Below, in pieces: positions 39,826 through 50,130 of a stretch of 64,000 nt of DNA (position 1 is the stretch's first letter; every line of letters begins with the position of its first letter). Under the pieces are notes generated by a model. The model did not search any database and was not told the DNA's origin. It worked only from the letters and a program-made list of their open reading frames with translations. The position numbers and the translations under genes are program-made. Source of the stretch: Planctomycetota bacterium (GTDB lineage Bacteria; Planctomycetota; Phycisphaerae; Phycisphaerales; SM1A02); contig JADFFQ010000003.1 of NCBI GenBank assembly GCA_022568135.1, positions 62,001 through 126,000 of the forward strand, given 5' to 3'.

Positions 39826-41040
39826 CTAGCTCAATGGCACAAGTTGCTTGGGACGCGACTCGCCCTCCAGGAGCTTGGCGAGGTCCGGCAGCACCACTGA
39901 TTCGTCATACCTCTCGGCTAAATACTCGACGAGTTGCTCGGGCGGAGGCGGCACCAGTTTGCCGGTGAGGAAATCATCGACCTTCTGCCGTAAGGCGCCC
40001 ACGTCGCCGGCCGGCACAATGAACTCCGGGAGTATCGGCTGCATCGTCTCCGGAAGCGCGCAGGAATCGGTGCTCAGGACCGGGCACCCAAACGCAAACG
40101 CCTCCAGCGTAATGAGGCCGAAACACTCCAGCTGGGTCGTGGGTAGGATGAAGAGGTCTGCCGCTTCGTACGACAGCGCCAGCTCCTCATCGGAAATCCG
40201 GCCGGGGAATCGGACGTTCCCATCGCCGCCCAACTCCTTCGCCAGCGCCTCGAACGACGGCCGAAGCGGCCCGTCGCCGGCCAGGACGAATATACAGCGT
40301 CCTTGTGCGGCCAGGGGTGTGATGGCTCGAATGGCAATATCGAGCCCATAGCGCGACGCGTGCCGGCGCACCGTGAAGAGGATCTTTTGATTCTCCGGCC
40401 AGCCAAGCAGGCGGCGGGCTTGTTCCTTCGTGTGTGTTCGTTTCAGATCGGAGCGACGCCAGTGAGGAACGACTGTGACCTGGTCCGCCAAGCCATGAAA
40501 ACGGCCGACCTCTCGACGGGTGAACTCCGAAAGCGTTTGGATGCCGGCGCATTTGTTCAGCAGATCTGATTCGAGCCGCTTGATGCGCCCCAGTCCCAAG
40601 GCCAGCTTCAGGCGGCCGGAAATGCCCTGGTGGGACCAGTTGATCTTTTGCTCAAGCACGACCGGCGAGTGCATCGTGTAGATGTAACGGGGGCCATGGC
40701 CCAGGGCGCTCATGACGCCGGCGCCCGTCAAGGGCATGTGGATGTGAACCACGTCCCACTTCTGATCACCGAGCCATTTGCGCGTGGCGTCCGCGGCGGC
40801 CTGTATGGCGCGCTCGCCTCGTCGCGGATGCCAGTTGGGAAGCCGAGGATGGTTGTACCGCACGATCCGCATGCCATGGGATTCTGAAATCGCCGAGTGA
40901 TCATCTTCGGGCTTCTTTCGCGGGCAGATGATCGCCACGTCGTGGCCACGGTCGCGCATCGCCACGGCGGTATCCCACGCGACACGCTCCGCCCCACCTG
41001 GTTGGTCAAGAAAGCAAGTACCGGCCGAAAGGTAATTCAC
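39826..41040 (-). CDS. Glycosyltransferase family 4
   Basis: 404 residues from GTG 41040 (VNYLSAGTCFLDQPGGAERV), with a GAGGTGAG-type site upstream. It is a GT-B fold retaining enzyme. The N-terminal GGAERV loop binds acceptor. The C-terminal domain has the E(x7)E-type motif QLECFGLITLEAFAFGCPVL and GNVRFPGRISDEELALSYEAADLFILPT (about 284-311). It transfers a sugar from a nucleotide-sugar donor at the cytoplasmic membrane face. It lies inside the polysaccharide locus. A large non-coding gap (41041-42086) separates it from the next, divergent gene. Confidence 0.88.
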   Translation of the reverse strand: MNYLSAGTCFLDQPGGAERVAWDTAVAMRDRGHDVAIICPRKKPEDDHSAISESHGMRIVRYNHPRLPNWHPRRGERAIQAAADATRKWLGDQKWDVVHIHMPLTGAGVMSALGHGPRYIYTMHSPVVLEQKINWSHQGISGRLKLALGLGRIKRLESDLLNKCAGIQTLSEFTRREVGRFHGLADQVTVVPHWRRSDLKRTHTKEQARRLLGWPENQKILFTVRRHASRYGLDIAIRAITPLAAQGRCIFVLAGDGPLRPSFEALAKELGGDGNVRFPGRISDEELALSYEAADLFILPTTQLECFGLITLEAFAFGCPVLSTDSCALPETMQPILPEFIVPAGDVGALRQKVDDFLTGKLVPPPPEQLVEYLAERYDESVVLPDLAKLLEGESRPKQLVPLS

Positions 41041-42086
41041 CTCTCACCTCAGAGTCGTCCCGCCACAAGGTCGCCCGACGAGTCGTTCCCGACCGCCAGC
41101 GGTCCTCCCCTTGCGAGGGGCACCGATCGCACGACACAGCCGCGATGGCCTGGGCGCCGCGCGATCATTGACCAGGTTGTACCGAGTTCCCCGGCGGCGA
41201 GACGATCGAGCTAACGCCTGGAAGCTCGGTCTCGCTCTCTTCTACCAATACTGTTACTGCAGACCGCCCTCGTGTCAAGGGAAAAAATAGAGAAAATGAG
41301 GCCCGGGGGGTGTGCCGGCCCAGCCGGCCTGAGACTTTCGGGCCGTCGTATTGGCCTGCAAGCCCATTGGCGAGGCGTTTGGGGCCGGTCGGAGGCCTTC
41401 GCTCAGCCCGCCAGCGGCCGGCCGCTGCAGGTCCAGCGATGACCTCTTTGCGTGCGTATCTGCGACAGGCACGTGCGGTGTTCATCGGCAAATCGCGTGA
41501 GGACGAGAACAAGAGCGCGACCTGCCATCACCAGCTTGACCCGGTGCCTTGGCCGGTTGATCGGGCGAGCCGTCGATGTGTCGCGCAGTATAGACCTGGG
41601 GCGGTGGGCGCAACGGCCGAGCAGGCGACGTGAAGAGACCGCTACTGAATCCAGGAGGGAGTGGCCGTCGCTGCGTGAGAGCCGGTGAACCGCTTGGCCC
41701 TGGAGCTCATCCTCGCCGGGTCGATCATCGCTATCGGAGAGCGGTCGAACCAGCGTAGAATGGCGGCCCGCGTCAATAACTCTGCTGCGCCCACCCTGCA
41801 GAGCATCACTCGTCCTCCTGAAGACTCCTCGTCTCCACACCGCAATCTAAGGAGAACGGCACTGTGCAGAAACAAGAGAGGCTACGTCGCGAGCAATCGT
41901 GGGCCGCAGCACTTGTTTCATGCACGGCGAGCAACGCAGTGCGGTTGTTTACTAACATTGCGGCGATGTTGAGCATTTTTCGCGCCGCCTTTCCCACATA
42001 GGCAGGCCCAGAGACATGCGCTTTCGATGCCATGACCTGTGCAATCACCCGGCGGATGGCCGCTCACGATTAGGGGAGCGGAGCGC
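41041..42086. other. Long non-coding gap inside the polysaccharide locus
   Basis: 1046 bases between divergent genes. Short open frames on both strands overlap each other and lack protein-like patterns. There are an A-rich tract near 41280 and a GCCGGC-CCA-GCCGGC hairpin near 41315. I found no transposase remnant, RNA gene or clear terminator. The length suggests decayed sequence or complex regulation. Confidence 0.4.
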
Positions 42087-44036
42087 GTGCTAGCCTATTT
42101 CCTGGCGTTCGCCTGGGGCATATGCATCCTCCTGTCATTCATCGGGTGGGGTACGCTCGTTGGCCGACTGGCGTTGCCGGGCCGGCAGGTCAGCTGGGGG
42201 CAGCGGGCGGCGTGGGGGATGGTCCTCAGTGTGATCCTCGGTGGGCTGCTCAACTTGTTCTCCCTGATCTCAGGCGCGCTCATCTTGGTTTACCTCGGGT
42301 TGGGCTTCGCGACTTGGCTGTGGCTTTCCGTGCTCGACAGGCACGCCATCCTTCGGTCGATCTCGCACGGCGTGCGCCCCCTGTTGGCGGACCGCTGGCT
42401 GGCTGCGGGCGGACTCCTGGTTGTGGCGCTGGTCGCGGTCCACTACGCGACTTCCGTGTACTCGTTGGAGTTCAACCCTCACGACGATCTTCAAGGGTAT
42501 TTCGTATTTCCCGTCAAGATGCTCCAGATCGGCTCGATGGGGCTGGACCCGTTCTCTGGACGGCAGATGAATGCCCTCGGCGGTCAGTCGTTCTTGCACA
42601 CCTTCGTTCTCTGTGTGACGAGCGAGGAGAGCTTGAAACTATTAGATCGCGGCATCGGCATGCTGGTGGTGGTTGGCCTGCTGCTCGGCTTGTGCAAGGA
42701 AACGGGCGTGGCCGGGCGAGCAATCGTTGCGATACTCGTCGGTCTCCTCTTGGTGGCTGCCGCTCCACACAACATCTCGAGCCAGATGACCGCCTTCGCG
42801 CTGTTCCTGAGCCTGTTTGAAACGATCCGCCGGGAGCAATCCGGGAGCATTCGACCCTGGGGCACAACAGCTTTGATCGCGATGACTGCAGCGGCGATCT
42901 GCACATTGAAGGTGTCACTCATACCAGCTTGCGGCCTCGTCGTCGTCCTTCACTACCTGCTCACATTTCTGCGCTCGCAGCGCAAGAGTGAGGTCGCAAT
43001 CAGGTTTGCCGTGGGGATTCTCATCGGCGGCACGCTTCTCGTGCCCTGGATGATCTCGATGTATCAGTCGGCGGGAACGCCGCTGTACCCACTTTTGGGT
43101 AAAGGTTATCACGGCTCTGCCTGGGGGACGTTCAAGGCCCCACACAGCGAGCTCACCTTCCGAGGCGTCCTGAGAATCGTCAGTGAGCTGAGCCCCTTCC
43201 TGTTGGTGCTCGCGCTTCTGACGATCAAGGCCGCGTGGGACAAGACGCGAGGTCTGAGTCCCGTCCACGGGGGCGTAGCCATCTCGGTCGCCATTGGCGT
43301 TGGGCTAGGTGCGTTCGTGATCGGGTTGGCAACCGGCGGCGTCGGTGTCTACCGGTATACGTACGCGTTCCTTATCTCTGGCACCTTCTATCTCATTGGG
43401 TTAGCGCTCTCTCGCCCTTCATCCTCCACCAAAACGGAATACGACGGTGGGTCGCATCCGGCGGCATGGCTGACCGTTCTGGCCATTGGCGTATTTCTTG
43501 GCAGCGTATGGTCGGCGTCGCTGTGGGCGTGGTATAAGCACGCAGCAAATCTGGCCTCGAGCACATTGGGCCCCTCCCTCAGGTCAGTTGACTACCGCCC
43601 TCCGGTGAGGCGTGCACAGCAATCCATCCCGAAGGGCGAGCGTGTCCTGGCTCGACTGGCGAGGCCCTACCTGCTCGATTTCACGCGGAACACGATCTTT
43701 GTCGCCGATGCCGGGGCGAGCCTTCCTCCCGGCATGCCATTCTTTCAGGGAGGGGAAGCCTTGGCTCAGTACTTGTTATCCAAGTCGATCCGTTACGTGA
43801 TCTACGCGTACGGCACGGAGGCTGGGACCACAAGGGAAGAGTTTGGGTTCATGCTCGAGAAAGGTGAACCGATTTGGCACAGAACCATTATAGGCCATAC
43901 CTTCGATTTGCAGGACAACCTGTCGCAGCTCGCCAACACCCGGACACGGATTTACGACGACGGCGAAGTGTTCGTGCTCGACCTCGCAAGTTCAGCAGTC
44001 CAGCCGGCCGAGTCCCAGAATGTACCCGACCGCTAA
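42087..44036 (+). CDS. Polytopic membrane protein, GT-C glycosyltransferase-like
   Basis: 649 residues from GTG 42087, chosen because AGGGGAG lies eight bases upstream; GTG 42039 has no such site. About twelve hydrophobic helices occupy residues 1-500 (FLAFAWGICILLSFIGWGTL; WLAAGGLLVVALVAVHYATS; ISVAIGVGLGAFVIGLATGG). The first large loop has SLEFNPHDDLQGYFVFPVK, with acidic residues in the GT-C catalytic position. A C-terminal soluble domain of about 150 residues follows. It probably uses lipid-linked sugars in the periplasm, but the assignment is by architecture. Confidence 0.65.
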   Translation: MLAYFLAFAWGICILLSFIGWGTLVGRLALPGRQVSWGQRAAWGMVLSVILGGLLNLFSLISGALILVYLGLGFATWLWLSVLDRHAILRSISHGVRPLLADRWLAAGGLLVVALVAVHYATSVYSLEFNPHDDLQGYFVFPVKMLQIGSMGLDPFSGRQMNALGGQSFLHTFVLCVTSEESLKLLDRGIGMLVVVGLLLGLCKETGVAGRAIVAILVGLLLVAAAPHNISSQMTAFALFLSLFETIRREQSGSIRPWGTTALIAMTAAAICTLKVSLIPACGLVVVLHYLLTFLRSQRKSEVAIRFAVGILIGGTLLVPWMISMYQSAGTPLYPLLGKGYHGSAWGTFKAPHSELTFRGVLRIVSELSPFLLVLALLTIKAAWDKTRGLSPVHGGVAISVAIGVGLGAFVIGLATGGVGVYRYTYAFLISGTFYLIGLALSRPSSSTKTEYDGGSHPAAWLTVLAIGVFLGSVWSASLWAWYKHAANLASSTLGPSLRSVDYRPPVRRAQQSIPKGERVLARLARPYLLDFTRNTIFVADAGASLPPGMPFFQGGEALAQYLLSKSIRYVIYAYGTEAGTTREEFGFMLEKGEPIWHRTIIGHTFDLQDNLSQLANTRTRIYDDGEVFVLDLASSAVQPAESQNVPDR

Positions 44037-44166
44037 AGACCGGTAGCACGATGCTGAGATCAAGATGTGATGGTATCACCGTCATGGCATCCCCAAGCGG
44101 TCGTTCACGGGCGAACAGCCCCCCGCCGTCCCCACGGTGCGCACCAGAGGCAGACTGTAACGACTC

Positions 44167-45537
44167 TCATGCCGCGCGCTGAGCTGAATCGTCATCGGGG
44201 GACTCGTCGCCATAGTCGAGGTAGAGCGACGCCGGTTCGTCGGGCGCTTGCGGCACAAGGGCCTCTCCCCGCTGCTTCAGATCCATGGCCAGCCCCATGA
44301 AAATGGTCGAAAGCAACACATGGGGGAATGCGATCGGCGTTGTCGGATAGTACATCGACTGATTGACGAAGCCGTGGGCGTATGTCATCACCATTATCGC
44401 AACCAGCAGATTGATCAACAACGGATCAGCGGCGATCTGCCGTCGCCCCTTCCAGGTGCGAAACACACACCAGCCGGTAAACGCCGCAAGCGTGAACACT
44501 GGAAGAGCGTAGGAGATCCCGCCGAAGTAGAGGATGTGAAGATACGCATTGTGCGGATTCCGGCTAGTAATGAATTCGGTCTCGGACGCTCTGAAGGACT
44601 CGCCTTCGGTTCCAAGCAGGCCGAACCAGGGACGCTGGGCGATGACGCCCAGGAAGCCACGGGCGATCTCCACACGTCGGGTCTCGACGGTGGTAAGCCG
44701 CTCAAGGGGCACCTCTCCGGCTTTCCCCAGCGCCCAGTTGACCCCCGCCACAAGAACGATTGCGCCAAACAGGGTCATTATGGGCCGGCCGGTCATGGCC
44801 AGGGCGAGAGGCAATGCCGATCCGGCCATGAACCACACCGTGGATCGGCTGGCAGTCAATAGAGCCATGCTGACGGCCGCCACGACAACAACGATCAAGA
44901 GAGCTTTCCAGAAGGTCCGGCTTGTCCGAATGGCAGCGTAAAGCGCCAACGGGGCGGCGAGTCCAAAGACAATGCCGACGTGATTCGAGTTCATGCCGTA
45001 GGGGCTGAAGCGACCGCGCACCTTGAAGGCCTCGCCCGGATGAAGCACCAGATCTGAAAGCGGCACCACCAGGGCGATGGCCAGGCCGACGGTGATCGCT
45101 TGCACCACCCGAAGCAGCGACGCCTTGTCAACGATCGTCTGCGACACCGACAGGGCGGCAATGACCAGGGTCAGCCACTGCACGGTGATGACGAGGGCCA
45201 ATGGACGGTCGGTGACGGTCAAAATGTACAGGAAACCCAGCAGCGCCGCCGCGGGATACAGCCAGGCCATCAGGGGGAGTCGCCGGCGAGGACCGGGATC
45301 CATCCACGCCGTCACGGCCAACAGCATGTAGACTGCAAACCCCGTCGTCTTGGCGAGCGCCTGGATAATCCCCAGGCCGTGGTATTCGCTCAGCGGAAGC
45401 CAGGCCACTGTCAGGCTTAGCGCCGCCAGCATCCGATACCTGCCAGGAATCAGCAGGAAGGCCAGCAACGCTCCCACCGGGGCGATCATCAGCACTGGCA
45501 GCGGAATGATCTGCAGATAGCGTTCGACTGTACTCAT
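44167..45537 (-). CDS. O-antigen ligase/polymerase family protein
   Basis: 456 residues with about eleven transmembrane helices. The family's large periplasmic loop follows the seventh or eighth helix and contains RRVEIARGFLGVIAQRPWFGLLGTEGES and SRNPHNAYLHILYFGG. The Arg and His here are the WaaL/Wzy hallmark residues. It either polymerises repeat units (Wzy) or ligates them to an anchor (WaaL); the sequence does not decide. The C-terminal tail (DEPASLYLDYGDESPDDD) is cytoplasmic and acidic. It converges with the GT-C-like gene within the same locus. Confidence 0.85.
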   Translation of the reverse strand: MSTVERYLQIIPLPVLMIAPVGALLAFLLIPGRYRMLAALSLTVAWLPLSEYHGLGIIQALAKTTGFAVYMLLAVTAWMDPGPRRRLPLMAWLYPAAALLGFLYILTVTDRPLALVITVQWLTLVIAALSVSQTIVDKASLLRVVQAITVGLAIALVVPLSDLVLHPGEAFKVRGRFSPYGMNSNHVGIVFGLAAPLALYAAIRTSRTFWKALLIVVVVAAVSMALLTASRSTVWFMAGSALPLALAMTGRPIMTLFGAIVLVAGVNWALGKAGEVPLERLTTVETRRVEIARGFLGVIAQRPWFGLLGTEGESFRASETEFITSRNPHNAYLHILYFGGISYALPVFTLAAFTGWCVFRTWKGRRQIAADPLLINLLVAIMVMTYAHGFVNQSMYYPTTPIAFPHVLLSTIFMGLAMDLKQRGEALVPQAPDEPASLYLDYGDESPDDDSAQRAA

Positions 45538-45842
45538 AACGTCAGCGGATGTTGACCGAGTTCGGCCGAGTTCGAGCGGCTCACGGTATCTACCGTATCG
45601 CTGCTGCGGGCTTTCGGTTCTGTAGCACCTATCGAATTGTTATCCGCATCTGATGAACAACAGGGCGAGAGCCCACGTACAAGAGTTGCGTTATCGGCTG
45701 TCGTAAACCCGACCGGTCCGAGCGCGGCGGTAACCGCGCCAGGAACGTCGGCGACGTCATGGATTGGTGTCGCGCGTTCTGCGGTTGGAATGCGCCGTGG
45801 CCACCGAAGTTAGGCGTGACCCGTCGAATCGATGCGCTGCAT
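45538..45842. other. Intergenic region between O-antigen ligase and SGNH genes
   Basis: 305 bases between two minus-strand genes; it should contain the promoter of the ligase gene. Nothing else is recognised. Confidence 0.35.
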
Positions 45843-46829
45843 TCAGCGCTCCGTTGCCGAGAAGGCTTTCCGAATCGGATCAAACAACCACTCGGCAATG
45901 ATCTGCTGGCCTCGCTCGTTGGGGTGATTGCCGTCGCGATACGGATCAGAACCCGCCTCCAACGCCCGGGCGAATGCTTCGCCGAGTTGCACCGGCTCGA
46001 TGCCCAGCTCCTTCGCAACGCGAGCGATCTCGTGATAGCCGATCTCGGGCTCGTTCTCCAGCTCGCTTCGCTTGAGGTATTGCGCCAGAACGACGGCGGC
46101 GCCGGAAGCGCGAGCCAAGCGAATCACCTCGCGCAAGGCCTCCAGGCATTCCTTGACGTCCACCGGAGATATGTTTCGAGAAGCGTGAAACGACTTCACT
46201 CTTCGCTTCGCATACCGTGGGATGTATTTTTCGTACATCTCCTGCAAGGCAAGCCGCGGCTTGTGCTGCGGCCGACGGGCGTCGAGCGGCTCGAAGGTCG
46301 GGGCGTCGGCATAATCGCGGCTGTTGACCACGATGGCCACCACGTCGGCCTCCAACAACCCAAACCGTTTGAGATAGGCCAAAAAATTCGGTGGCCCCCA
46401 ACTTCCAGCCGAGATGTTGCCGACGACGACCGGCCGGCCGAGCGCTTTTGAAAGTCGCTTCTCCAACAGCGTGGTGGCCAGGGCATCCTGGTCCGTCTTG
46501 GAGCCACCATGGACGATGCTATCGCCCACGACAAGCACCCGCACCTCAGCGGGATCGGATTTCGAGCGGGGGAAGTCCCGGCTGCGCATTGAGTAGGCGT
46601 TGTAGCTGATCCGGTTGCCGAAGCGCTGGTAACTCTTGGACGGCTGGGGCAGGTATTCGATTTCCCGATCCTCGATCCACAGCGGTGGATCCCCCAGACC
46701 CATGACGAAGCGCGCGTAAACCTCGACCAAGGCGAGCAGCGCGAACAAACTCGCGACAACAATTATCCCGGTTAGCAACAAGCGAAGCCTCCTGGGACGC
46801 GTCCAGTTCGGTCGCCCGGTGACAATCAT
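45843..46829 (-). CDS. Membrane-anchored SGNH/GDSL hydrolase
   Basis: 328 residues. One N-terminal transmembrane helix (LLLTGIIVVASLFALLALVE) anchors a periplasmic domain. Block I is VLVVGDSIVHGG (catalytic Ser in GDS), block II/III includes VVGNISAGSWGPPNFLAYL, and block V is DPYRDGNHPNERGQ with the DxxH pair. SGNH proteins in polysaccharide loci are esterases or acyltransferases that set glycan O-acetylation. A role on the polymer made here is inferred. Alternative Met starts lie inside the leader. Confidence 0.85.
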   Translation of the reverse strand: MIVTGRPNWTRPRRLRLLLTGIIVVASLFALLALVEVYARFVMGLGDPPLWIEDREIEYLPQPSKSYQRFGNRISYNAYSMRSRDFPRSKSDPAEVRVLVVGDSIVHGGSKTDQDALATTLLEKRLSKALGRPVVVGNISAGSWGPPNFLAYLKRFGLLEADVVAIVVNSRDYADAPTFEPLDARRPQHKPRLALQEMYEKYIPRYAKRRVKSFHASRNISPVDVKECLEALREVIRLARASGAAVVLAQYLKRSELENEPEIGYHEIARVAKELGIEPVQLGEAFARALEAGSDPYRDGNHPNERGQQIIAEWLFDPIRKAFSATER

Positions 46830-47366
46830 TCAAGTCGCTTCGATCCGCACATCCCATCGTCTCGATATCTCGCCAGATCGCTTGAGGAGCAGGTCTTGCA
46901 CGCGGGAGAGTCCGCCCTTACGACGAATTGCAGGCCATGCCGGTTGCAAATCTTCCCGGCGTCCCGACGCCCAACACCGATCGGTAGATCGCTGGTCTAG
47001 CTGAGGTACCTCCCGGCCATAGATTGGTTTATCCCGGCGGAAAGAATGACCACAGATTCTCATTCAACAGATCGACAGATCAGAATATTTGCCGACGAGA
47101 TGGTAGGGAGACCCGAGTCGAGGTTCAACGCGTGGCGCCGCCTGGCAGATCAGGGCCTCGGCGCAGCACAGCCTCTCTGAGAGCTTTATCGTATCCTTTG
47201 GCGCGGCAGATGAACCTCAGTTGGAGAGCCGATGTAGCACTTGGGGGACCCGGCATGTTCACTCTGACCGCGGTCAATCACCGCCCCGGAGCCTCCCAGC
47301 TCACCACAGGAGCGATGTGCGCCGTGTAATGGGCGATGGCCGTACGGTATTCTCTGGGAGTTCGCA
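46830..47366. other. Divergent intergenic region upstream of the flippase gene
   Basis: 537 bases between the SGNH (minus) and flippase (plus) genes. It presumably carries two promoters. No gene, repeat or RNA was recognised. Confidence 0.35.
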
Positions 47367-48932
47367 ATGGCCTCCGAAGCCAAGCGCGGCCTGATCCGCA
47401 TCGCGGCCAACTACACCCGCGTGGTGACGACGGTCCTCGTCGGCCTGGTATTGGTACCCCTGCTGTTGAAGGGCACCGGTAACGACGGGTGGGCGCTGAT
47501 CGCCCTGCTGGGGTCCACCATCGGGCTGGCATGGATGGCTCAGGAGATTATGCGCTCGAGCCTGATTCGCGCGCTCGGCGCGGCCTATCACAGTGGTGAC
47601 CCCGATGCCTTCCGCAACACGTACAACGCAGCGGTGGTCATCTCAGCAGGGGTCGCATTTCTGACGGCTGGCGTCTTTGTCGTGCTCTGGTTCGTCATCG
47701 GGCTGCTTCAGATTCCACCGGATCTGCTTCCCGCGGCACGGTGGTTGGTCGTGGCCCGGGGTGCCGAGACCTTCGCGGGCATTCTTCTGGCAGCACCATT
47801 CAACATGTACAAAGTCACGGAGCGCATGGTCGCGTACAACGCCTGGCTCATCGTGAACCGCTCGTGTTACCTGATCGCGGCGGCATTGGTCACCGTGCTG
47901 GCAATCGACGATCCCGGACGTGCCATCACGCTCTACGCACTTATGTCGGCGGGACTTGTCTTCGCTTCCCTACTCGTCTCGGTAGCGGTCATGATGCTGA
48001 TCGACCGGAGATTGATTCCGGCGCCGGCAGCGATCAACCGCGATGCAATCAAGTCAGTACTCCATATCGGTGGGTGGAATGCTGCGGCAACCACGGCCAT
48101 CACATCTCATTACCGCCTCGCCACGGTCATTATGAACCTCGCCTTTGGGCTCTTCGGCAATCTTGTCTTTGGGCTGGCGCTTCGGCTAACGGATTCCGTC
48201 AGGCAACTGGCGGTGGGGATGACCGGAGGTCTCGACGCGGTCTCGGCTCGCCTGAGCACCACACAAAGCGCCGCGGCGGTCCGTGCGCTCATGCACCACT
48301 CCACGCGTCTGCACGGGCTTGCCACATTCCCGGTGGCGATTGGCGTGGTCGTGCTCGCCGAGCCGGTCCTGCACCTCTGGGTGGGCGATTCGCTCGAAGA
48401 TCCGCAGACCATCCTGCCCCCGGCGATCGTGCTCATCCGCATCATGACCTTGGGCATGATCGCCCGGGCGATCTCGGACGGATGGATCCATATTCTTTAT
48501 GGCGCCGGACATGTCAGGCGGTACGCGCCGTTGATCTTGCTCGGCGGCATCATCAATCCGCTGCTGGCGGTGCTGCTGCTCGTGATACTGCCGACGTCGA
48601 TGCGGTATACCGCGGTAGCATGGGCATACTCAGGCGTGCTGATCATCATTCACGCGGGATTGGTGCCGCTGGTCGGCGCAAAGGCGCTTCAGATCAGCTA
48701 CGGGCAATTCTTCCGGCCGCTTGTCCGTCCGTTGCTTGTGGCGCTGGTCTGCTCGCCGATCCTGCTGCTGAGCAGGGGGCAGCCGGATGAGTGGACGCTC
48801 CTGCATCTCGTCATGGTGGTTGGCGCATACAGCGTCACCTACGCGGCGGGGTGCATCATGTTCGTGATGGACCGAGCCGAGCGCGTGCGGTTCACCAAAG
48901 CAGCCCTGCGCCATCTGCCGCTGCGCGGCTAG
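47367..48932 (+). CDS. Polysaccharide flippase, Wzx/MOP superfamily
   Basis: 521 residues from ATG 47367, with GGGAG upstream. About fourteen hydrophobic helices span the protein, beginning with VVTTVLVGLVLVPLLLKGTG and IALLGSTIGLAWMAQEIMRSS. This matches the MOP superfamily flippases that move undecaprenyl-linked oligosaccharide units to the periplasm. Charged residues lie within helices (for example LGMIARAISDGWIHILYGAGH). Together with the O-antigen ligase/polymerase it supplies a Wzx/Wzy-type export route. A GT4 gene converges on its 3' end. Confidence 0.85.
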   Translation: MASEAKRGLIRIAANYTRVVTTVLVGLVLVPLLLKGTGNDGWALIALLGSTIGLAWMAQEIMRSSLIRALGAAYHSGDPDAFRNTYNAAVVISAGVAFLTAGVFVVLWFVIGLLQIPPDLLPAARWLVVARGAETFAGILLAAPFNMYKVTERMVAYNAWLIVNRSCYLIAAALVTVLAIDDPGRAITLYALMSAGLVFASLLVSVAVMMLIDRRLIPAPAAINRDAIKSVLHIGGWNAAATTAITSHYRLATVIMNLAFGLFGNLVFGLALRLTDSVRQLAVGMTGGLDAVSARLSTTQSAAAVRALMHHSTRLHGLATFPVAIGVVVLAEPVLHLWVGDSLEDPQTILPPAIVLIRIMTLGMIARAISDGWIHILYGAGHVRRYAPLILLGGIINPLLAVLLLVILPTSMRYTAVAWAYSGVLIIIHAGLVPLVGAKALQISYGQFFRPLVRPLLVALVCSPILLLSRGQPDEWTLLHLVMVVGAYSVTYAAGCIMFVMDRAERVRFTKAALRHLPLRG

Positions 48933-48960
48933 CAACCGCCGCTTCGCCTCGGCGCGATCA

Positions 48961-50130
48961 TCAAGGCAGATCTCCGCGAGCGCACTCATACAACTGCTCA
49001 TACTGTTCCACTACGCGATCGAGGTTGAAACTCCGCTGCACCCACGCGCGCCCCTGCTGCTGCATGCGCTGGCGCTTCTCCCGGTCGAGAATCAGGTCGG
49101 CCAACGCTGTGGCGAACGCTTGCGGTGTTTCGTCGGCAATAACGGCGCCGCCGCTGGATTGGAGCTCCGGCCAGATGTCCACACCCTTGGTGGTTATCAC
49201 CGGCGTCGCACATGCCAGCGACTCCAGCAACACGAAGCCCCAGTTCTCCTGGCTGGTCGGCAGGACGAAGACATCGGAGGCTTGGTATAGCGAGACCTTG
49301 TTTCGTCCTGAAACGAACCCGAGGAAGGCAATTCGAGCGGACAGTTGCTTACGCTCAACAAGTGCGCGCAGGCTCTGCTCGTACTGCGGCTCGCCGGTGC
49401 CGGCGATCAGCAGCGTGAACGTCAGACCATCATCGTGCAGCTGCATTACTGCCTCGATGAGCAGCTCAACGCGCTTCTTGGGATGCAGACGACTCAAGAA
49501 GAGAACGACCGGATCGTTGTCGTCCGGGAACGCCCAGGCAAACTTCCGCCGGGCCACCGCCGGGCCGGGAAGATGCTCGTATTCGGAAAGATCGAAGATC
49601 AGGGGCACGACGATCGGCCGGCCGTCCGTGTACCACTTCCGCGATTGGCCCTGTTCCGCCTCGGCGGTGCAGTGTACGGCCTTCGCCTGCTCCAGCAATC
49701 GCCGCCCCGCGACCGCTAAGTACAACCGCTTCTTCAACCCCTTTTGGGCCATGCACCAATCGTCAAGCATGCCATGGAGGCTAATGAAATAGGGGACACC
49801 TGATTGACGCGCAAGACGAGCTAGCGGAAGGCATACCGGATCCCACGGCACGTGCAGATGCACAACGTCGGCGGTTGCGATGCACTGGCGCGCCTCATGG
49901 ACGGCGCAGCGTCGCAGCCCCGGCCACGGCCCGGCACGTGGCTGGAGTGTCACAACCCGAGGCCGGCCGTCGCCGCCTGCGGTCCACTGCTGAGGCACAT
50001 CGGTCGCATCAAGCGTCAGCAGCGTCACGTCATGATCCCGCGCCGCCAACACCGCGCAGAGGTCAAGCACCGCGCGGACCACGCCCCCGTCCTCCAGTCT
50101 CATGCGTCCCAGATAGTGCACGATCTTCAT
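48961..50130 (-). CDS. Glycosyltransferase family 4
   Basis: 389 residues. The N-terminus MKIVHYLGRMRLEDGGVVRA has the glycine loop of GT4 enzymes. ADVVHLHVPWDPVCLPLA and PYFISLHGMLDDWCMAQKG follow. The C-terminal domain has VVLFLSRLHPKKRVELLIEA (donor site) and the E(x7)E motif in SQENWGFVLLESLACATPV. It is predicted to add a sugar during repeat-unit assembly. A short open frame ends at its ATG with a four-base overlap (50127-50333), but that frame is of doubtful coding quality. Confidence 0.9.
   Translation of the reverse strand: MKIVHYLGRMRLEDGGVVRAVLDLCAVLAARDHDVTLLTLDATDVPQQWTAGGDGRPRVVTLQPRAGPWPGLRRCAVHEARQCIATADVVHLHVPWDPVCLPLARLARQSGVPYFISLHGMLDDWCMAQKGLKKRLYLAVAGRRLLEQAKAVHCTAEAEQGQSRKWYTDGRPIVVPLIFDLSEYEHLPGPAVARRKFAWAFPDDNDPVVLFLSRLHPKKRVELLIEAVMQLHDDGLTFTLLIAGTGEPQYEQSLRALVERKQLSARIAFLGFVSGRNKVSLYQASDVFVLPTSQENWGFVLLESLACATPVITTKGVDIWPELQSSGGAVIADETPQAFATALADLILDREKRQRMQQQGRAWVQRSFNLDRVVEQYEQLYECARGDLP

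Noticed and set aside
41165-41875. Several 75-145 residue frames in the long gap
   Set aside because: They overlap on the same strand in different frames, are Arg/Ser-rich and show no hydrophobic or motif pattern.
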